Assembly (NCBI GenBank): GCA_013397935.1
Contig: VZRN01006384.1
Coordinates: 493,214 to 557,213 of the forward strand
Origin: Dasyornis broadbenti
Taxonomy: Eukaryota > Chordata > Aves > Passeriformes > Dasyornithidae
Direction of reading: 5' to 3'
DNA length: 64,000 bases
Part shown: positions 1 through 12,690 of the stretch, piece by piece
How positions within the stretch are numbered: the stretch's first letter is position 1
Layout of the letters: every line of letters starts with the position of its first letter
Program-made: the position numbers and the translations under genes
Notes under the pieces: model-generated
What the model was told of the DNA's origin: nothing
Seen by the model: the letters and a program-made list of their open reading frames with translations, nothing else
Databases searched by the model: none

Positions 1-1190
1 ACCAGCAAAAAGTCCTGCCTGTCAAACCTGATGACCTTCTATGACAGTGACTACATTAGTGGACGAGGGAATGGCTATAGATGTCATCTCGCTGGACTTC
101 TGTAGGACTTTTGACACAGTCCCCCACAACATCCCTCTCTGTAAACTAAAGAGAGATGGATTCTATGGGTGGACTGTTGGATGGATAAGCAATGGAAGGT
201 CACAACCAGAGGGTAGCGGTCAACAGCTCAGAGTCCTGATGGACATCAGTGACAACTGCTGTCCTTCAAGGGTCCCTGTTGGGATCAGTGTTATTTAGTA
301 TCTTCACTAATGACACAGACGAAGGGATCAAGCACACCATCAGCAAGTCTGCAAGTGACACCAAGCCAAGTGGTACGGCTGACCCACCTGGAGGATGGGA
401 TGCCATCCACCCCTGGACAAGCTCCAGAAGCAGGCCCATAGGAACCTCATGGGGTTCAAAGACGCCAGGTGCAAGGTGCTGCACCTGGGTCAGGGCAACC
501 CCCAGTATCAGTCCAGGCTGGGGGATGAAGGGACTGAGAGCATCCCTGTGGAGAAGGACTTGGGGGTGCTGGTAGATGAAAAGCTGGGCCTGTGCTGACA
601 CGTGTGTGCTTGCAGCCCAGAAAGTCAGCCGTATCCCAGGCTGCATCAGATGGCCAGCAGATTGAGGGAGATGATTCTGCACACTCTGCTCTTGTGAGAC
701 CCCACCTGGAGTCCAGCTCTGGGGTCCTCAGCACAGGAAAGATATGGAGCTGTTAGAGCAGATCCAGAAGAAGGCCACAAAACTCATCATAGGAGAGATG
801 TTCCATCCCTCTGCAAAAACGCTGAGCAAGTTGGGGTTGTTCAGCCTGAAGCAAGACTCCAGGGAATACTCAAAGGGGACTGTTCAGTACTCAAAGGAGA
901 CTTAGTAAGAAAGCTGGGATCAAACCTTTTAGCAGGGCCTGTTCCAACAGGACAAGCAGTAATGGTTTTAAACTAAAAGAAGGCAGATTTAGACTAGTTA
1001 CATGAAAGAAATCTTTCACAATGAGGGTGGCAAAACACCCATGTAGATGTTCTATCCCTAGAAACATTCAAGTCAGACAGGGCTCTGAGCAACTGATGCA
1101 GCTGAAGACGAGCCTGCTCATGGCAAGCGGGGTTCATCTAGATGACCTTTAAAAGCCCCTTCCAAACCATACTATTGTATGATTTCATGA
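1..1190 (+). mobile_element. CR1 non-LTR retrotransposon, 3' part, decayed
   Basis: This is a CR1 LINE in plus orientation, cut by the window edge at its 5' side. Three broken frames show the ORF2 reverse transcriptase. About 95-130 encodes a DFCRTFDTVPHN block, matching the family's D-F-S-K-A-F-D-T-V catalytic region. About 250-330 encodes VLQGSLLGSVLFSIFTND, matching the VPQGSVLGPVLF block. About 460-598 encodes CKVLHLGQGNPQYQ and EKDLGVLVDEKL, typical of the CR1 C-terminal part. The frames are shifted relative to one another and contain stops, so no functional protein is made. The 3' end lies near 1165-1190, at an ATTGTATGATT-like tail. The element is antisense to the host gene UTRN. Confidence 0.9.
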
Positions 1191-2093
1191 AGAATTAAAG
1201 AATATTTCAGAAATCCACATCTTATGCTACAATCTACGTCATGCTTCAGTTGGTTGGGGACAGAAACACAATTACTCTGAACTGAGTCTAAACGTTACCA
1301 CAAGTCACAGCTGGCCATGTGAAATTGCTTAAAGCAAGAGCAGCAGCCAGAAAGACAACTTGAGCTTAACAATAATCACATTTTCTTCCCGGATAACCAT
1401 GTCTGCTTCCATGTACTTTTCCTTTACTGATTCCAGTTTCCTAAGGTAGGTGTCAAGCTCTGCAGTATAAATGGATGAACCAGGATGACCGTAATGACAG
1501 AAAAAATTGATGCTGAAAGGGATAGAGAAAATTGTTCCAAATACAGGCACTGGGAAGGAAGATACTGCTTGTACCTACAGTCACAGTAAAGCACTGAGTT
1601 AATAGGCCTGTCAGCAGTACAGATACTATTTCTCAAGTGCTTTCTCAGTACATTACTTTGATTGGACAATTCTAATTGTTAAAATGTTCAGCTAAAAATT
1701 TTAATGTTTCTGCCAATAACTTTGATTTATGAACTCCGTAGCTGTATACATTAACATTTAGTCACAAGATTAACCTTTCCTGAAAACATCTTAAATGCTG
1801 AGTTTACCTAAGAAATATTTTTAAATTCTGTGATTGGTACAAATTACAGAAGAAATGGAATTGAATTCTTATGTTCATTCCAGCTGGGTTTTACATTCTT
1901 CTTTTGCATTCAGTGGCCTGCTTGGATTAAAGCTCTAAGTAATCTTAAAAGAAAATGAATCCATTTATAATATGCCCCTACTTACTCATGTTTCCCATCA
2001 GAACAGTCTCTAATAAATTAGAAATAAATGAAATTTGAAAATTCAGTCTGAATACACTTCTGATCAAGAAAAGGACAACGTTTTTTCAGAAAC

Positions 2094-2133
2094 ACTCAAG
2101 AGTAACTCTTATTACTCAAGGGTAACTCTTATT
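2094..2133. repeat. 20-bp tandem duplication
   Basis: Two adjacent 20-bp copies, 2094-2113 and 2114-2133, differ at one position (CAAGAG versus CAAGGG). There is no coding context. It looks like a recent local duplication. Confidence 0.9.
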
Positions 2134-3234
2134 GTTTTGCCCTTCATTTGGAGCAACTGTCAAGTTTTGTCAGCATGCTTCAGACAGTCTGGGCACACTC
2201 TTTTTTTCTTCTCAAAGGAGGTAGAAGCAGAAGAAAGGATCTTGACAAAATTAAAAAACATCTAATTTTTAGATTTTATTGTGTTTTCTCACTGCTTTCT
2301 TGCCCAGTCAAACAGCAGCTACAGCATCTAGTCCACTCAGTGTTGAGTCAAAAGCCCCCACAGACAACAGCAGTGACAGAATTAATATTGCACAGCTGCA
2401 CGTTCCTCTTAGCAATCCCAGATGCTGGCTACTTTCTTCAGCTGAGGAGGGGATAGTTTTTAATTTTCTACGAGTCAGTTTAAAAAAATGGATAGCATGA
2501 AAAGGGAAAAAGAAGGAAAAAAGAAAACCTTGTCTTATTCTGTTTACACCAGTCTGCAGTGGAAACAGGCCGTAAAAGAAGAACAATTCATTAACTGCTG
2601 GAGCTGGGAGGCAGATGAAGTAATTTCCTAAGCCCTAAAACTTTGGTTGATTGTGGAGCTGTTAAATAGAGGAAAACGATGTGACAGGAGAGGGAATAGG
2701 CTCGGTGATTAGCTAGGAGGAAACCAGCCAATACCTTTGAAGGGCTCAAACTCTCCTCCAATTTATTTGTTTCTTAACACTGGCAGCTGTGCCATAACCA
2801 ATGGCTGTCCAGGTGCAAGGGAGTTCATGGATGGTATTCTCTTTTCCCAAATCCCTCAAAGCCTTCAATGTGGCACATAGGAGGAGAAGCTCCTAAACTG
2901 AAGGCATGGAAAGTGTGAATGCTCTTGCCATCTGGCCTACTTCAAATAACCCACGAGCTATTCCCTGGCAAAGGAGGCATGGCAAGAACAACTCTCAAGT
3001 GGCAGATGGAGGAGAGGCTGTTTTAGCTCTGACAGAGAGCACCCTGTCAGGGACCATGCTCACCCCAGAGGGAAGTGGGACTCCGTATATCATCAGCCAC
3101 AAACTCTTTTAAATGGAGTTTGTTAACACATTCATACATAGTAAAGGAGTTTCAACATATGGGTATAAGGGACTCTACCAAAGGACAAGAAGAACACTTG
3201 AGGAAGCAGAGAAAAGATTATTCAAACCTGAGTC

Positions 3235-3252
3235 AAAAAAAAAAAAAAAAAA
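3235..3252. repeat. Poly(A) run, 18 nt
   Basis: Uninterrupted A18 followed by GAAAG. It could be the tail of an old retroposed sequence, but I could not identify a source transcript upstream of it. Confidence 0.9.
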
Positions 3253-5695
3253 GAAAGTAGGAAACAAGAAATCAGTTAATCTTAAATAAATTCAGCCTCA
3301 CATTAGTATTTTGAGGATGAGAGCCAGTGGGACTCAAACTGCAACTTAGCCAGACAACCTGAAAATAATGTACTTAAGGGTTGATACAGAAAATAATAAG
3401 ATAGTAGAAAGACGTTGACAACCTACATTTTATGTTGCATTGTCACAAACAGAATGCAATTCTAATTTCTTCCCTTTTTAAACTACCAGTGTTAGCTCCA
3501 AATGGTTTGAAAATTTACAACATATACGTAACAGTAAAGAAAAGAACCCACCATATTCCAAGTATGTTGTACATCACTTGAAAACGGAACTGCTTTGAAG
3601 ATGAGATTTATCAAGTAGGCCTTCTTTTTCATTTCAAACCGTACAGATTTTATGCATTAAATTATATCACCCAAAATTTATAGACTGTAAAAAACTCCCC
3701 TCTTTTTTTTTTTTTCTCCTGTCAGTTGGAGCTTTGGGTGTTAGAAATGAGTGCAGGTAAGAGTGAAGTGCACACAAATGCATTTTTATGTAGCTCACAA
3801 GCGACCCTTCTGGTCAGAAGAGAAAGCAGAGCATAACATGGTTACAGCCAGACCAGGACATTGGCCTGAACAACAGAAAAGAAGCCTGAGTCTCCTCACC
3901 CTAAAGCACAGATGTAAGCAGCTTGCAATTCCTGAATTACCTTTGCAGGTCGATTTTTATTCTGAGGAACACCCAGGCGTGTGCTTGAAGTTAAGCGTGT
4001 CTTAAACATTTTCAAGAATAAGCATTCTTTAATTGAGGCTCCAGTGTTTCCTCTAAAGCAATTGGGACTTTTAATTAAAGATCTATTCTCATGTCAACCC
4101 TGAAGTCTAGAATTTTAAAAAGAAGATACATTTAATTTAAAAAAAGCTCAGAAATTTCTCTGCCAAAACATTTTTTAAAAATGTGTCATGTGAAAGATCG
4201 TGCCTATACTGGAAATGAACATACAGTGTTCTAGGAAGGCTGAAAACTTGAGCAGCAAACATTCTGGTCAAGAGTTTTACAAAAGAATGAAGGGTTCATC
4301 CTTAAGTTTTTAAAGCAAGAAACTTGCTTATTTGACTACCAACTACTGTAAGAAGAGTATGCCTCTCCAAGGCTACAGCATTTAACACACAGTCTGTGCT
4401 CTGCTAAGGGGTCCAACCACAACCATCTGATGACTGTCACTCTCAGAGGAGCCTGCAAATGCCAGCGCCTCAGAAATGCTTAGAAAAAACACAGCTTAAA
4501 GGAGAAGCAAATGCCAGGAGTTGGTCTGAGAAAGGGAAAAATCAGAATGCAGGTAATTAGCATTAAGCACCCTTGTTTAGGGGGCCCGCTTTTTCTTCCA
4601 AGTGACTGACTTGCTTGAAAATACTTAGGATTTCCATCACAATTTTCACTGAAGGACTGAAAACTCAGTAGATATGACAAAACTTCTCTCAGCAAGAGAT
4701 TATTAGTAGGGCATGACAAAATCAAAATAAGCGAAAAGAGCTGCTATCAAAGATAAGTCTGTGACAGCTTGTGCTGGTGGACCCCAAAATCCTGACTGCA
4801 AAGCCACTGCAAGCCAAGAACAGTACCTGACACACACTTCCTTTCTGCTTTAGCAAAATTTCTTTCAGATTTAAGAGGTTTTTTGTGACAGTTTTAAGGT
4901 TCATAAGGACACACTAAAGCTAACAAAGATATCAAAATCTGGTACACTGATCAGAACAGGAGTTACAACAACAAAAAGGATGCATTATCTGACAATTCTC
5001 TGTTCCAAGAACATGAGCAACTACTTTAATTTCAGATGTATTTCAGGTTGAAGTTATGATCACTTGGTACAAAAGCCTTCTGAGACATTCTGTACTAATT
5101 TTTTTAGGACTTCTGACAGCATTCTTCAGAATAAAAGTCCATCTTGTTGACATAAATGACATAAAATCTGTAGCCACCATCAGCTGCCAAGTTAATTTTA
5201 CTACTAAACACGAAGCAACAACATAAACATGAAACCAGCCTAGTAATTTCCTTATTCAGCTTCAGTGACTCTATTTGGCAACTGTATTAGTATGTGAATT
5301 ACTCAATTTAATGTGAATATTCTCAGGTTTTGGAGTTTTTTTAAACCATCTTTTACCAGAGTTATCTGTTTATCATCCACAGCTTGACTCCTGTACTTCA
5401 TTAAAGCTTTTTATTTCACATGAAACAGCAGATTACGCTCTGAATTGTCATTACTGAACAAAGGTATGTCCATCAAGCTCTTTTATAGTTATGGAAGAAT
5501 TCACATATATGTCAAATGACAGAAGGAAACTAAAAACCCCAAAGCCTCAGTATGTCATTCAGATGTGAAAACGTCCCAATGCATAAAACACCTCTACTTT
5601 TGTACAATGTTAATAACTAAGATTATGCGATTGTCTTCAAATGATCTTAAGGAAAGCAGAGTTCTGAAAGCACATGGAGGAAATTCAGTCTCTAA

Positions 5696-5712
5696 TTTTT
5701 TTTTTTTTTTTT
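5696..5712. repeat. Poly(T) run, 17 nt
   Basis: Uninterrupted T17 within the UTRN intron. It is low-complexity sequence with no recognised element attached. Confidence 0.9.
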
Positions 5713-6463
5713 CATGTGTTTCCAAAATGAGTCAAGGAACTACTGCAAAGAACAGCAAATTTAAGACGATGTGTGTAAAATGTAAATGTCCGTCATCTAG
5801 GATGCTCTAATATAATGCTTCATCGTTTTCGGTATTTGTCAGGGGGTTTTGTCAAAAAGTTACTCAGTTCTCTTCTGCTCCTACATTTACTTTGGTGAAA
5901 TATTTTTATATTACTCAGTATATCTCAAACTTGTGAGATGACTAAAATCAACATAATTTAAACTTTCATTGTGCAATTCTGGCAGAAAGCACATGTGCTG
6001 GAAAACTATTTTCGGAGTTCAGATAGTCTTTCTCACAGACCACTAAATACAATTGCAGGATTTTGATGTGTTTCCTTGCTTTATCAGCCATATTAATCTG
6101 ATGCAATCAGCACTAACTTGCTTGACTTTTTCCTAAACAAAACATACACGCATACGAGAGAGAACTGAATCAAATATATGACTTCTCTAGCTTCCACACA
6201 GGTATAGTCACCTTTTCTTTTGGGGACTGCAGTACTGTGACTTCTGATTATTTACAATTGACAGCAACACTTTCAAGTCAAGATATAAATCCTATTTTAA
6301 CCATTGTCACTGGTGATAATGAAAAGAATTCTATTTTATTTACTCAAAAGAAAACGCCTTGCTACAGGCATGAGAAATGTTTTACTACAAATTTTGCTAG
6401 GTGCTTTGTCATTGTACATAACTCAATTATATAGGGTATTTTGTAAAAGAAATTATTCCTTAC

Positions 6464-6549
6464 ATCTGTACTTCTCTTCCAGAAGGCCCTTAGAAAGAGA
6501 CATCAAGCCAATTTTCAGGGACTGCACTCGAATTTTTCCACTTCGGCCA
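6464..6549 (-). CDS. UTRN: Utrophin exon, 86 nt (EF-hand region; dystrophin exon 66 equivalent)
   Basis: Internal exon on the minus strand. The acceptor reads TTTCAG|TGGCCG, with AG at 6551-6550. The donor reads AGAT|GTAAGG, with GT at 6463-6462. It starts by supplying the third base of a serine codon begun in the 202-nt exon, then reads GRSGKIRVQSLKIGLMSLSK followed by GLLEEKYR, and ends after one base of the next codon. This matches the utrophin and dystrophin segment linking the two EF-hand-like domains. Its 86-nt length equals dystrophin exon 66. In the protein this region supports the WW domain in binding the beta-dystroglycan tail. A serine replaces the threonine I recall in the mammalian GRTGK motif. 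It is the last utrophin exon visible in the window. Confidence 0.93.
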
Positions 6550-8391
6550 CTGAAATCATAAAGATAAGATAATTAATACAGCTTCATTTTATTTCATTTC
6601 AACTCAAGTCTGCTAAAAATACAAACACATTGGAGAGTTCTATTTCAAATATACTTCTGATCTCAAAAAATAAAAAAATTAACACTACAAAACGCATTAA
6701 GAATTCTTCCCTTACAAAAGCTCAGCTTGTCTTCCAAGTGGTTTATGTGTCAAAACAGCTTGTATTACTACAAAAGAACAGAAACTTAGCTCTGTAAAGT
6801 TCTCAAAATGATTTATTAATGTGCTACACACAGAAAAAAACACGAGCGCACAGCAGGAAAGCCTATTACCCGGTGTGAAACACAAGGACTTTAAAACAAA
6901 ACCAAGTTTTCATACCGGAGTAATTCCTTTTTTTCCCCTTTCTTTTTTTCTTTTATGTTTATAATGTTCTGACATACACATGATATTGGGACATAAACAG
7001 GCAATCACATGCACTAATTCAATGATGTGGAGCCACCACTCTTTTTAAGCAATGTGACTTTAGGCTTATCTTGTTCAGCATGAAAAAAAGTATGTCCAAA
7101 CCTAAAAAGTAACTTGAAAACAGTTAAGTGAATACCAAAGCAAGTAATGTTAAGCCTGAAAGAAAAATGCTGCTCAAAAAGATACTAAAGCAATAAACCC
7201 AGCTTACGTGGAAAAGGACAATCTTAAAGTTCAAAAGATCATGCAGAAACATATTCTTAAAACTTCTTTCTTCTTTCAAAAATGAAAAAAACCATGACAC
7301 AATTTGTCTTTAAATGAGATGTGTCCAAAAAAACCCCATCAGAATTGTTAAACTATACACACATAAGGTTACCTGGGTCTTTCATCAACAAGTAAGACAA
7401 CACTAAATTTAATATCACCTCAAACCTTACTTTGGTCCTTTTTCCCACACAGAAATGGTATATACTTTAATTACTTCTGGAGTGGTTATTACATATCTCT
7501 TTCTATCCTATCCATTCAGCATATGGTAGGCTGTCTGATTTACTTCACAAATGTGCTGAATTAATTAATTTACTCCTGGGTTCTTGATAAATTAGCTAAG
7601 CAACTGAAAAATATTAATGCATTTTTCTTCACAACATCATCTAATCTAGTAAGACTAGACAGCAGTATCTTCATTCCATAAGCTGGAACAGAGGTACAGA
7701 GAAATTATTGCCAAATTAATCAAAAACATCTATTACTTTTACTGCCTAGATGGAAAATCAGGACCCAATTTTCAAGAATGTTATAAAAGTGCCACCTTTT
7801 TATATATTCAAGCTTAGCTTCAAATTACCTCTTTCAATCACAGATACTACATCATTCTGGCATACCTTACCATCTAAATGGCTCATTTTGCACCCTGATA
7901 AAGTTATTTCCCTATTCTTTCCTGTGTAGGCTTGTTTGTGTTTTAAATTTATATTCATCAGAAAAAAAAAGTGAACATTCATTGGGATTTGATTTAACTC
8001 AGGACTGACCACATGGTTTGTTTACTAAAGACAGAAAGCGAGACTTTGCAGCTAAAAGATTAGGGTACATATGCCAAGACTTCAAGCTTCTCCTGATATC
8101 AGGTGATTTCTGTAAGGTCTGTGAAAAAGTTCCTTCACACAAAAAGCATTTTCTCAATAAATTACAAAAATAATTACGAAGCCTACAATATTACATTTTT
8201 TGAAAGAGCAGCATATTCACCCCTAGTCTTTTTCTTGGAAACAGCTAGGTATTAGCACTGTAATGATATATATACAGTAAAAAACACCAACACATCAAAA
8301 CCAAATGCCACACACACTCCCTCTCTCCCCCCCAAAACCTACAGACGTTGTAGTCATGACATTTCCTAATCAATTATTTAAGTTTTCCCAG

Positions 8392-9030
8392 CTTAGTGAA
8401 TCACAAAACCATCGAGATTAGGAGGGGCCTCCAGAGACCAATGCTCCTGCTCAGTCAGGTGGAGCAGCTTGTCCTGGATCATATTCTATTACTTCAGTGT
8501 CTTCAAGGATGGAGACTGAACGGCTTCTCTGAGCAACCTGTGGCACTGTTTGATCTCTTTCACATAAAAAAAAAAAAATCTTTTTCTCATACGTTCAAGC
8601 AAAATTTCCTGTGTTTCAAGTTGGGCCTGCTGCCTCTTATCCTGTCACTGGACACCACTGAGAAGAGCCTGGCTCCATCTTCTCTTCTGCTCCCATTGGG
8701 TATTTATGTACATTGAAAAGATCCTCCTGAAATGTCACTACTCCAGGTTGAAAAGTCCCATCTTTCTCAGCCTCTCCTGATACATCAGATACTTCAAGTC
8801 CTTAATAATCTTCATGGTATTTCACTGGACTCATGTCAGTTTGTCCATGCCTCTTTTGTCCTGGGGAGCCCAGAACTGGACCCAGCACTCCAGATGTGTC
8901 TCCCAAAGCTGAGCAGAAGTGCAGGATCACCTCCCTCTACCTGCTGGGAGACTATTAGGCTACTCTGCCACAGGTCTGTGTAGCAAGGCGCCTCTGAATG
9001 GCAGCCCAACCATCTAATTGTCCTACGTGT
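8392..9030 (-). mobile_element. CR1 retrotransposon fragment, minus orientation
   Basis: Read on the plus strand, this is the complement of a CR1 3' region. It begins near 8396 with GAATCACAAAACCATCGAGA and continues through the blocks GGAGCAGCTTGTCCTGGATC and CCCAGCACTCCAGATGTGTC. The 3' end is therefore at the low coordinate and the element has the same orientation as UTRN. The frame is broken by indels, including an A12 run near 8567. The 5' truncation point near 9030 is approximate. Confidence 0.85.
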
Positions 9031-9489
9031 ACAAACATCTAAGAATCAAGGCCTTGCAACGGGAAGGTTCAAGAAACTTTTAATGCCTGAATTCATAAAA
9101 ATTTATGGGTCATGTATGCCACAAATGTCAGCACACTACTCAGACTCTAGTACTATAGCAACATGAGCATGCTTGTCATTACAAAATCAATTGATAAAGC
9201 CACTTTAAGCAGCTCAAATAGTTTTTGCTCTGATCCTGATTAAGGGGAGCCTGAATCTATTTCTTTTCTAAGTAACTTCCTCACACAGAGTTGGGATCCA
9301 AAACTTCTTTGACAGTTTATACCATAGTCAAAACAGAGGCCTGTGAAACCTGTAAATTATAAATGTACTAATCAGGATATAATACTAAATTGCTGAATGT
9401 AAGTGTAAAAAAACCACGGTTTACCAACAATGGTATGCAAATATTCAGTAGCATTGTGATGGCATAGACAGACATAATATATATAAGCA

Positions 9490-10330
9490 TTTTATCTAAG
9501 TATGTGAATGCCACAGGGACAATCAGTGATGGGCACAGCTGCAGACAGGAGTTAGCCAGATAAAAAGAAGTTGTCAGGCAACAAGATCAAATATAAGAGA
9601 TTGCAAACAGGAATACAAAATAAGGAATCTTGGAAAACAAGATTACAATATGAAGTCTAGAGGAACCCTATGTCCCTGAGGGAAGAGGGACAATAGCATA
9701 AAAGCATCAGGTACTAGCAAGGAAAACTAGAGAATGAAGATGAGCCCAGTGCAGCTCAGCCTTCTCTTGTCAGAGAGCTCTGAAATGTAGACAACACTGA
9801 CACTGCAGCCAAGGATTGCAGCCGTCAGTGATCTGCCCAGCCCAGCAACACAAGGCAGCCTGTCAGATCAGTGAAGCTCACCCCAGTTGCCTCCCCCTGA
9901 CCACCCACAGACAAGTCAGACAAAGGAGCTCATTTTCCTGCCTGACAGAGGGCCACAGCCTTCCCAGAGGCTTCTTACTGCTATCACAGCCTGCTAAGCT
10001 GCACCCACTGAGTGCTCTATAAACCCAAACAGCAATTGGAAACACAGGGGATGCAATTGGAGTGCATGCAGAAAACTTCTGTCAGCTACTGTCAAAACCA
10101 GGGCATAAAGTTAAGGCTGACTGAGCAGGTATCTCATCCCCATTCCTCAGAAGTTCAGATTTTACTGAAATGAACACGCTGGTAAGGCCTGGGATATTAA
10201 CTCAGTCTGGTGTTAGAAGCTGCCAGGTGTATGAGTGCAACAACAGATAACAAAGGTGTGATTCTTCAGGGAAAGACTGGGCCACAAAGAATGGTCATGA
10301 AGGACAGCTTTGATCGTAGGGGAAAATGTC
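9490..10330. other. Unclassified intronic stretch, possibly an old mobile element
   Basis: This stretch looks richer in G+C than its surroundings, carries few long A/T runs and includes a CTCTATAAACC motif near 10013. I did not recognise a coding frame or a repeat consensus. An old LTR or a fragment of an endogenous retrovirus is possible, but no terminal repeats were seen. The limits are by eye. Confidence 0.2.
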
Positions 10331-10417
10331 TGCATAGATAACACAGATATCTTTCCCAGACTAATGTACCAAAGAAAGTAAATTTGAATGCAGGTATTAT
10401 CAAAAGTATCCTAAATT

Positions 10418-10474
10418 AAAAAAAAACAAAACAAAAAACCAAACAAAAAACCAAAACAAACAAAAAACCAAAAC
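10418..10474. repeat. A-rich low-complexity tract
   Basis: A run of A blocks broken by single or paired C (AAACAAAACAAAAAACC type). It is low-complexity sequence with no recognised element attached. Confidence 0.85.
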
Positions 10475-11295
10475 ACTAAGAAAATGTGAAAGTTGAAACA
10501 CAAGAAGTCAGATAAACATTGCAAAACATTAAAACAGTGCACATAAAAGTTTCTTTATGGGTAATTCTGATTGAAATGAGTCATCATTCTGAATCAGTAC
10601 ATACAGAAACAACTCATTTCAAGGGGTGTTAAGCTATTCCATTAGTACTGAAAGCTATCAGTCCTTTTTATATAAATGATGTCTGGAGATTTCAGCAAAT
10701 TTGACAGTATATAGTTCAAAAGAAAAACCACCACCCATTGCTTTTGGATGCTTTAAACATAGACCTAGCCAAATGATTTTACAGAGCAAAAAATTTCCTT
10801 CACAGTTCTCACTGTAAGTACTAAGATATTTATCTTTAATTTCATTAAAAAAAAAAAATCTGTGGACTAGCCAAGACAAAGAACTTTAAGCTTGAAAATG
10901 TTTGTAAGGGCAGATATTGCTGTCTGCAACAACCTTGAAGTCCTTAAAGTAGTAAAACTCACTGAGTAATTTCAGTGTTTCTCTCCTCTGCTCAGAATGA
11001 ATCATTCCTGATGTGTCAGAAAATACACAACAGACCTTTTCTAAAAATAAATTGGTTCTTTTTAAGGGCCAAAGACATCTGCAGGTTAAGTTTGGAGAAC
11101 TACTCAATATGCCATTAATCTGTGACTCTCTAATTAAACCTCAGGTTAACAGCATGTGACTAACAGATGCTTTTTGTAGGCAGTTTAACAACTTGAAACA
11201 TTGTATATGTGTAACGTCACTGCAAGTACCGACAATGGAAATTCCAAGACACAAATTAGCTCTTTGGTAAACGCCAATTTAGAAAACGAAACTAC

Positions 11296-11341
11296 AAAAA
11301 AAAAAAAAAANNNNNNNNNNNNNNNNNNAAAAAAAAAAAAA
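11296..11341. repeat. Poly(A) run containing an 18-base assembly gap
   Basis: A15 (11296-11310), then eighteen N (11311-11328), then A13 (11329-11341). The N bases are unknown sequence inside a homopolymer, so true length and content cannot be judged. Any open frame crossing them is meaningless. Confidence 0.95.
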
Positions 11342-12239
11342 TCAAGCTTAAAATTGGTGCCTGGTCATTTAGCATTACTTTTTCTTCCTGGAGTGAATTT
11401 GAAATAGGAACAAGGGAACACACTGTAAAAGGTAATTTTCTCTCAGTAAACCTTCATCATCCATTTTTCCAAGTTTGAATAAAGACTCAAGTATTTAATA
11501 GGATTGAAGAATTATCTACACTTAGTTTTCAATATAATAGTCAAGTGGAAATGGGAGAAACAGGAAACATTATCAAAAGAAAGGTTTGCTGCTTATTAAG
11601 TGCATTTTAAACACGAACAGATTAAACAACTGACTTCTAACTGAAGTTAGGAAGCAAAGGTAAGCTGAAGCTGATACTATAGATTTGCCTTTAGCCTGAA
11701 AGAAAACAAAATCTAACCAGTAACTCCAAAAGTTTTCTGACATTATTCTCTTATTCTAAATTGCCAATAACATTTAAGTCAAGCAATTCCCTTGATCTAC
11801 TGCTCTATTTGCAAGTGATGTGTTTATTAACTCACAATAGAGAACTCTGAAAAAAAAAAATTGCAGGAAGAAGTCTCAGTCAATATTTGATGAACTCTCT
11901 AATTTTTCATCAGTTGTGACGAGGAGTCCAACTTACAGAAATGTCACAATATTTAACAGCAATGTTTGAATGCCAAAGCATAATAAGTAGCCAACACATA
12001 AATGATAAATGGTTCTATGTACTCTGTTCCCTCCTTCCCTCTCCCCTTAAACCAAAGTAAAATAACCATGAAGTATAGGACAACTGTAAACATCCCAAAA
12101 CAATGCCCTTGAGAAATACAGCCTTCCTGCCAGGACAAGGGCAGGTGGGCCAGGAAACACCAGCCCTCAGAACTGATCCCTGGCAGGAGCTGGAATTGAG
12201 CCACAACTAGGACAGAGCTAACACTCCAGAATCAGACAG

Positions 12240-12690
12240 GCTTTAGTCAGAACAACCTCCACACAGTGGTTAATGGCATGGACTCCACAAGATGGTGATA
12301 AGCGAAGACATTTTATTGCAAGAATCCAGGGTTCTTAAACTGTTCCATTGTTATGAGTTTACATACTTGTGAGGCACAACAAATGTATTTAACCAACCAC
12401 CATAAACCTCACTAGGAAAACTCATCAGATGTAACCAACCACCAGCCCCACAGTGTGAGCACTTATTGGTTCTAACAATTGTTTTCCAGTTATGTAACTT
12501 GTTTTTCACCTCTAGTTTAGCTGAGTCATTCCCGGAATGCTCTCCGGTTAGCCGAAGTAGCAGAAGTGAGCAAGGATTTTACAGGGGCAACAAGGCCCTC
12601 ACTTTGCATGACCTTTCTGCTCCGCAACACTTCCATTCAATAGAGGACTCAGGGCAGGGAGCTCAGCCAGGATTATGTGTACAGGTAACT
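12240..12690 (-). mobile_element. Probable endogenous retrovirus LTR, minus orientation, solo
   Basis: Read on the minus strand, this has LTR-like organisation. It has a U3-like region with a TGACTCAG (AP-1-like) motif near 12520, then a CAATAAA polyadenylation motif with AATAAA at 12317-12312, followed within tens of bases by CATCTTGTGGAGTCC-like U5 sequence. No gag, pol or env remnants adjoin it, so it is probably a solo LTR. It lies in the same orientation as UTRN. The boundaries are estimates, because no clean TG...CA ends or target duplications were confirmed. The class is inferred from general resemblance to avian LTRs. Confidence 0.5.

Larger units (their letters stand above)
1191..6463 (-). 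other. UTRN: UTRN intron downstream of the 86-nt exon (incomplete)
   Basis: This begins at the GTAAGG donor at 6463 on the minus strand and runs out of the window. I looked for the next expected exon, which in the dystrophin family encodes the rest of the second EF-hand segment (a 158-nt exon), and did not recognise it. The sequence is AT-rich with homopolymer runs and one 20-bp tandem duplication. Bases about 2640-3120 look somewhat richer in G+C than the surroundings, but I could not assign them to a gene or repeat family. Confidence 0.75.

Noticed and set aside
266..734. Minus-strand open frames of 138 and 92 codons
   Set aside because: They are antisense shadows of the CR1 ORF2 remnant at 1-1190.
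1..6463. The next utrophin exon (158 nt, second EF-hand segment)
   Set aside because: I looked on the minus strand for its conserved blocks and found none, so it is probably beyond the window.
8396..8983. Plus-strand open frames of 106 and 83 codons
   Set aside because: They are antisense to a minus-strand CR1 and contain its complemented 3' region.
11201..11407. 68-codon frame crossing the N gap
   Set aside because: The frame is made of poly-lysine from poly(A) and unknown bases, so it has no meaning.
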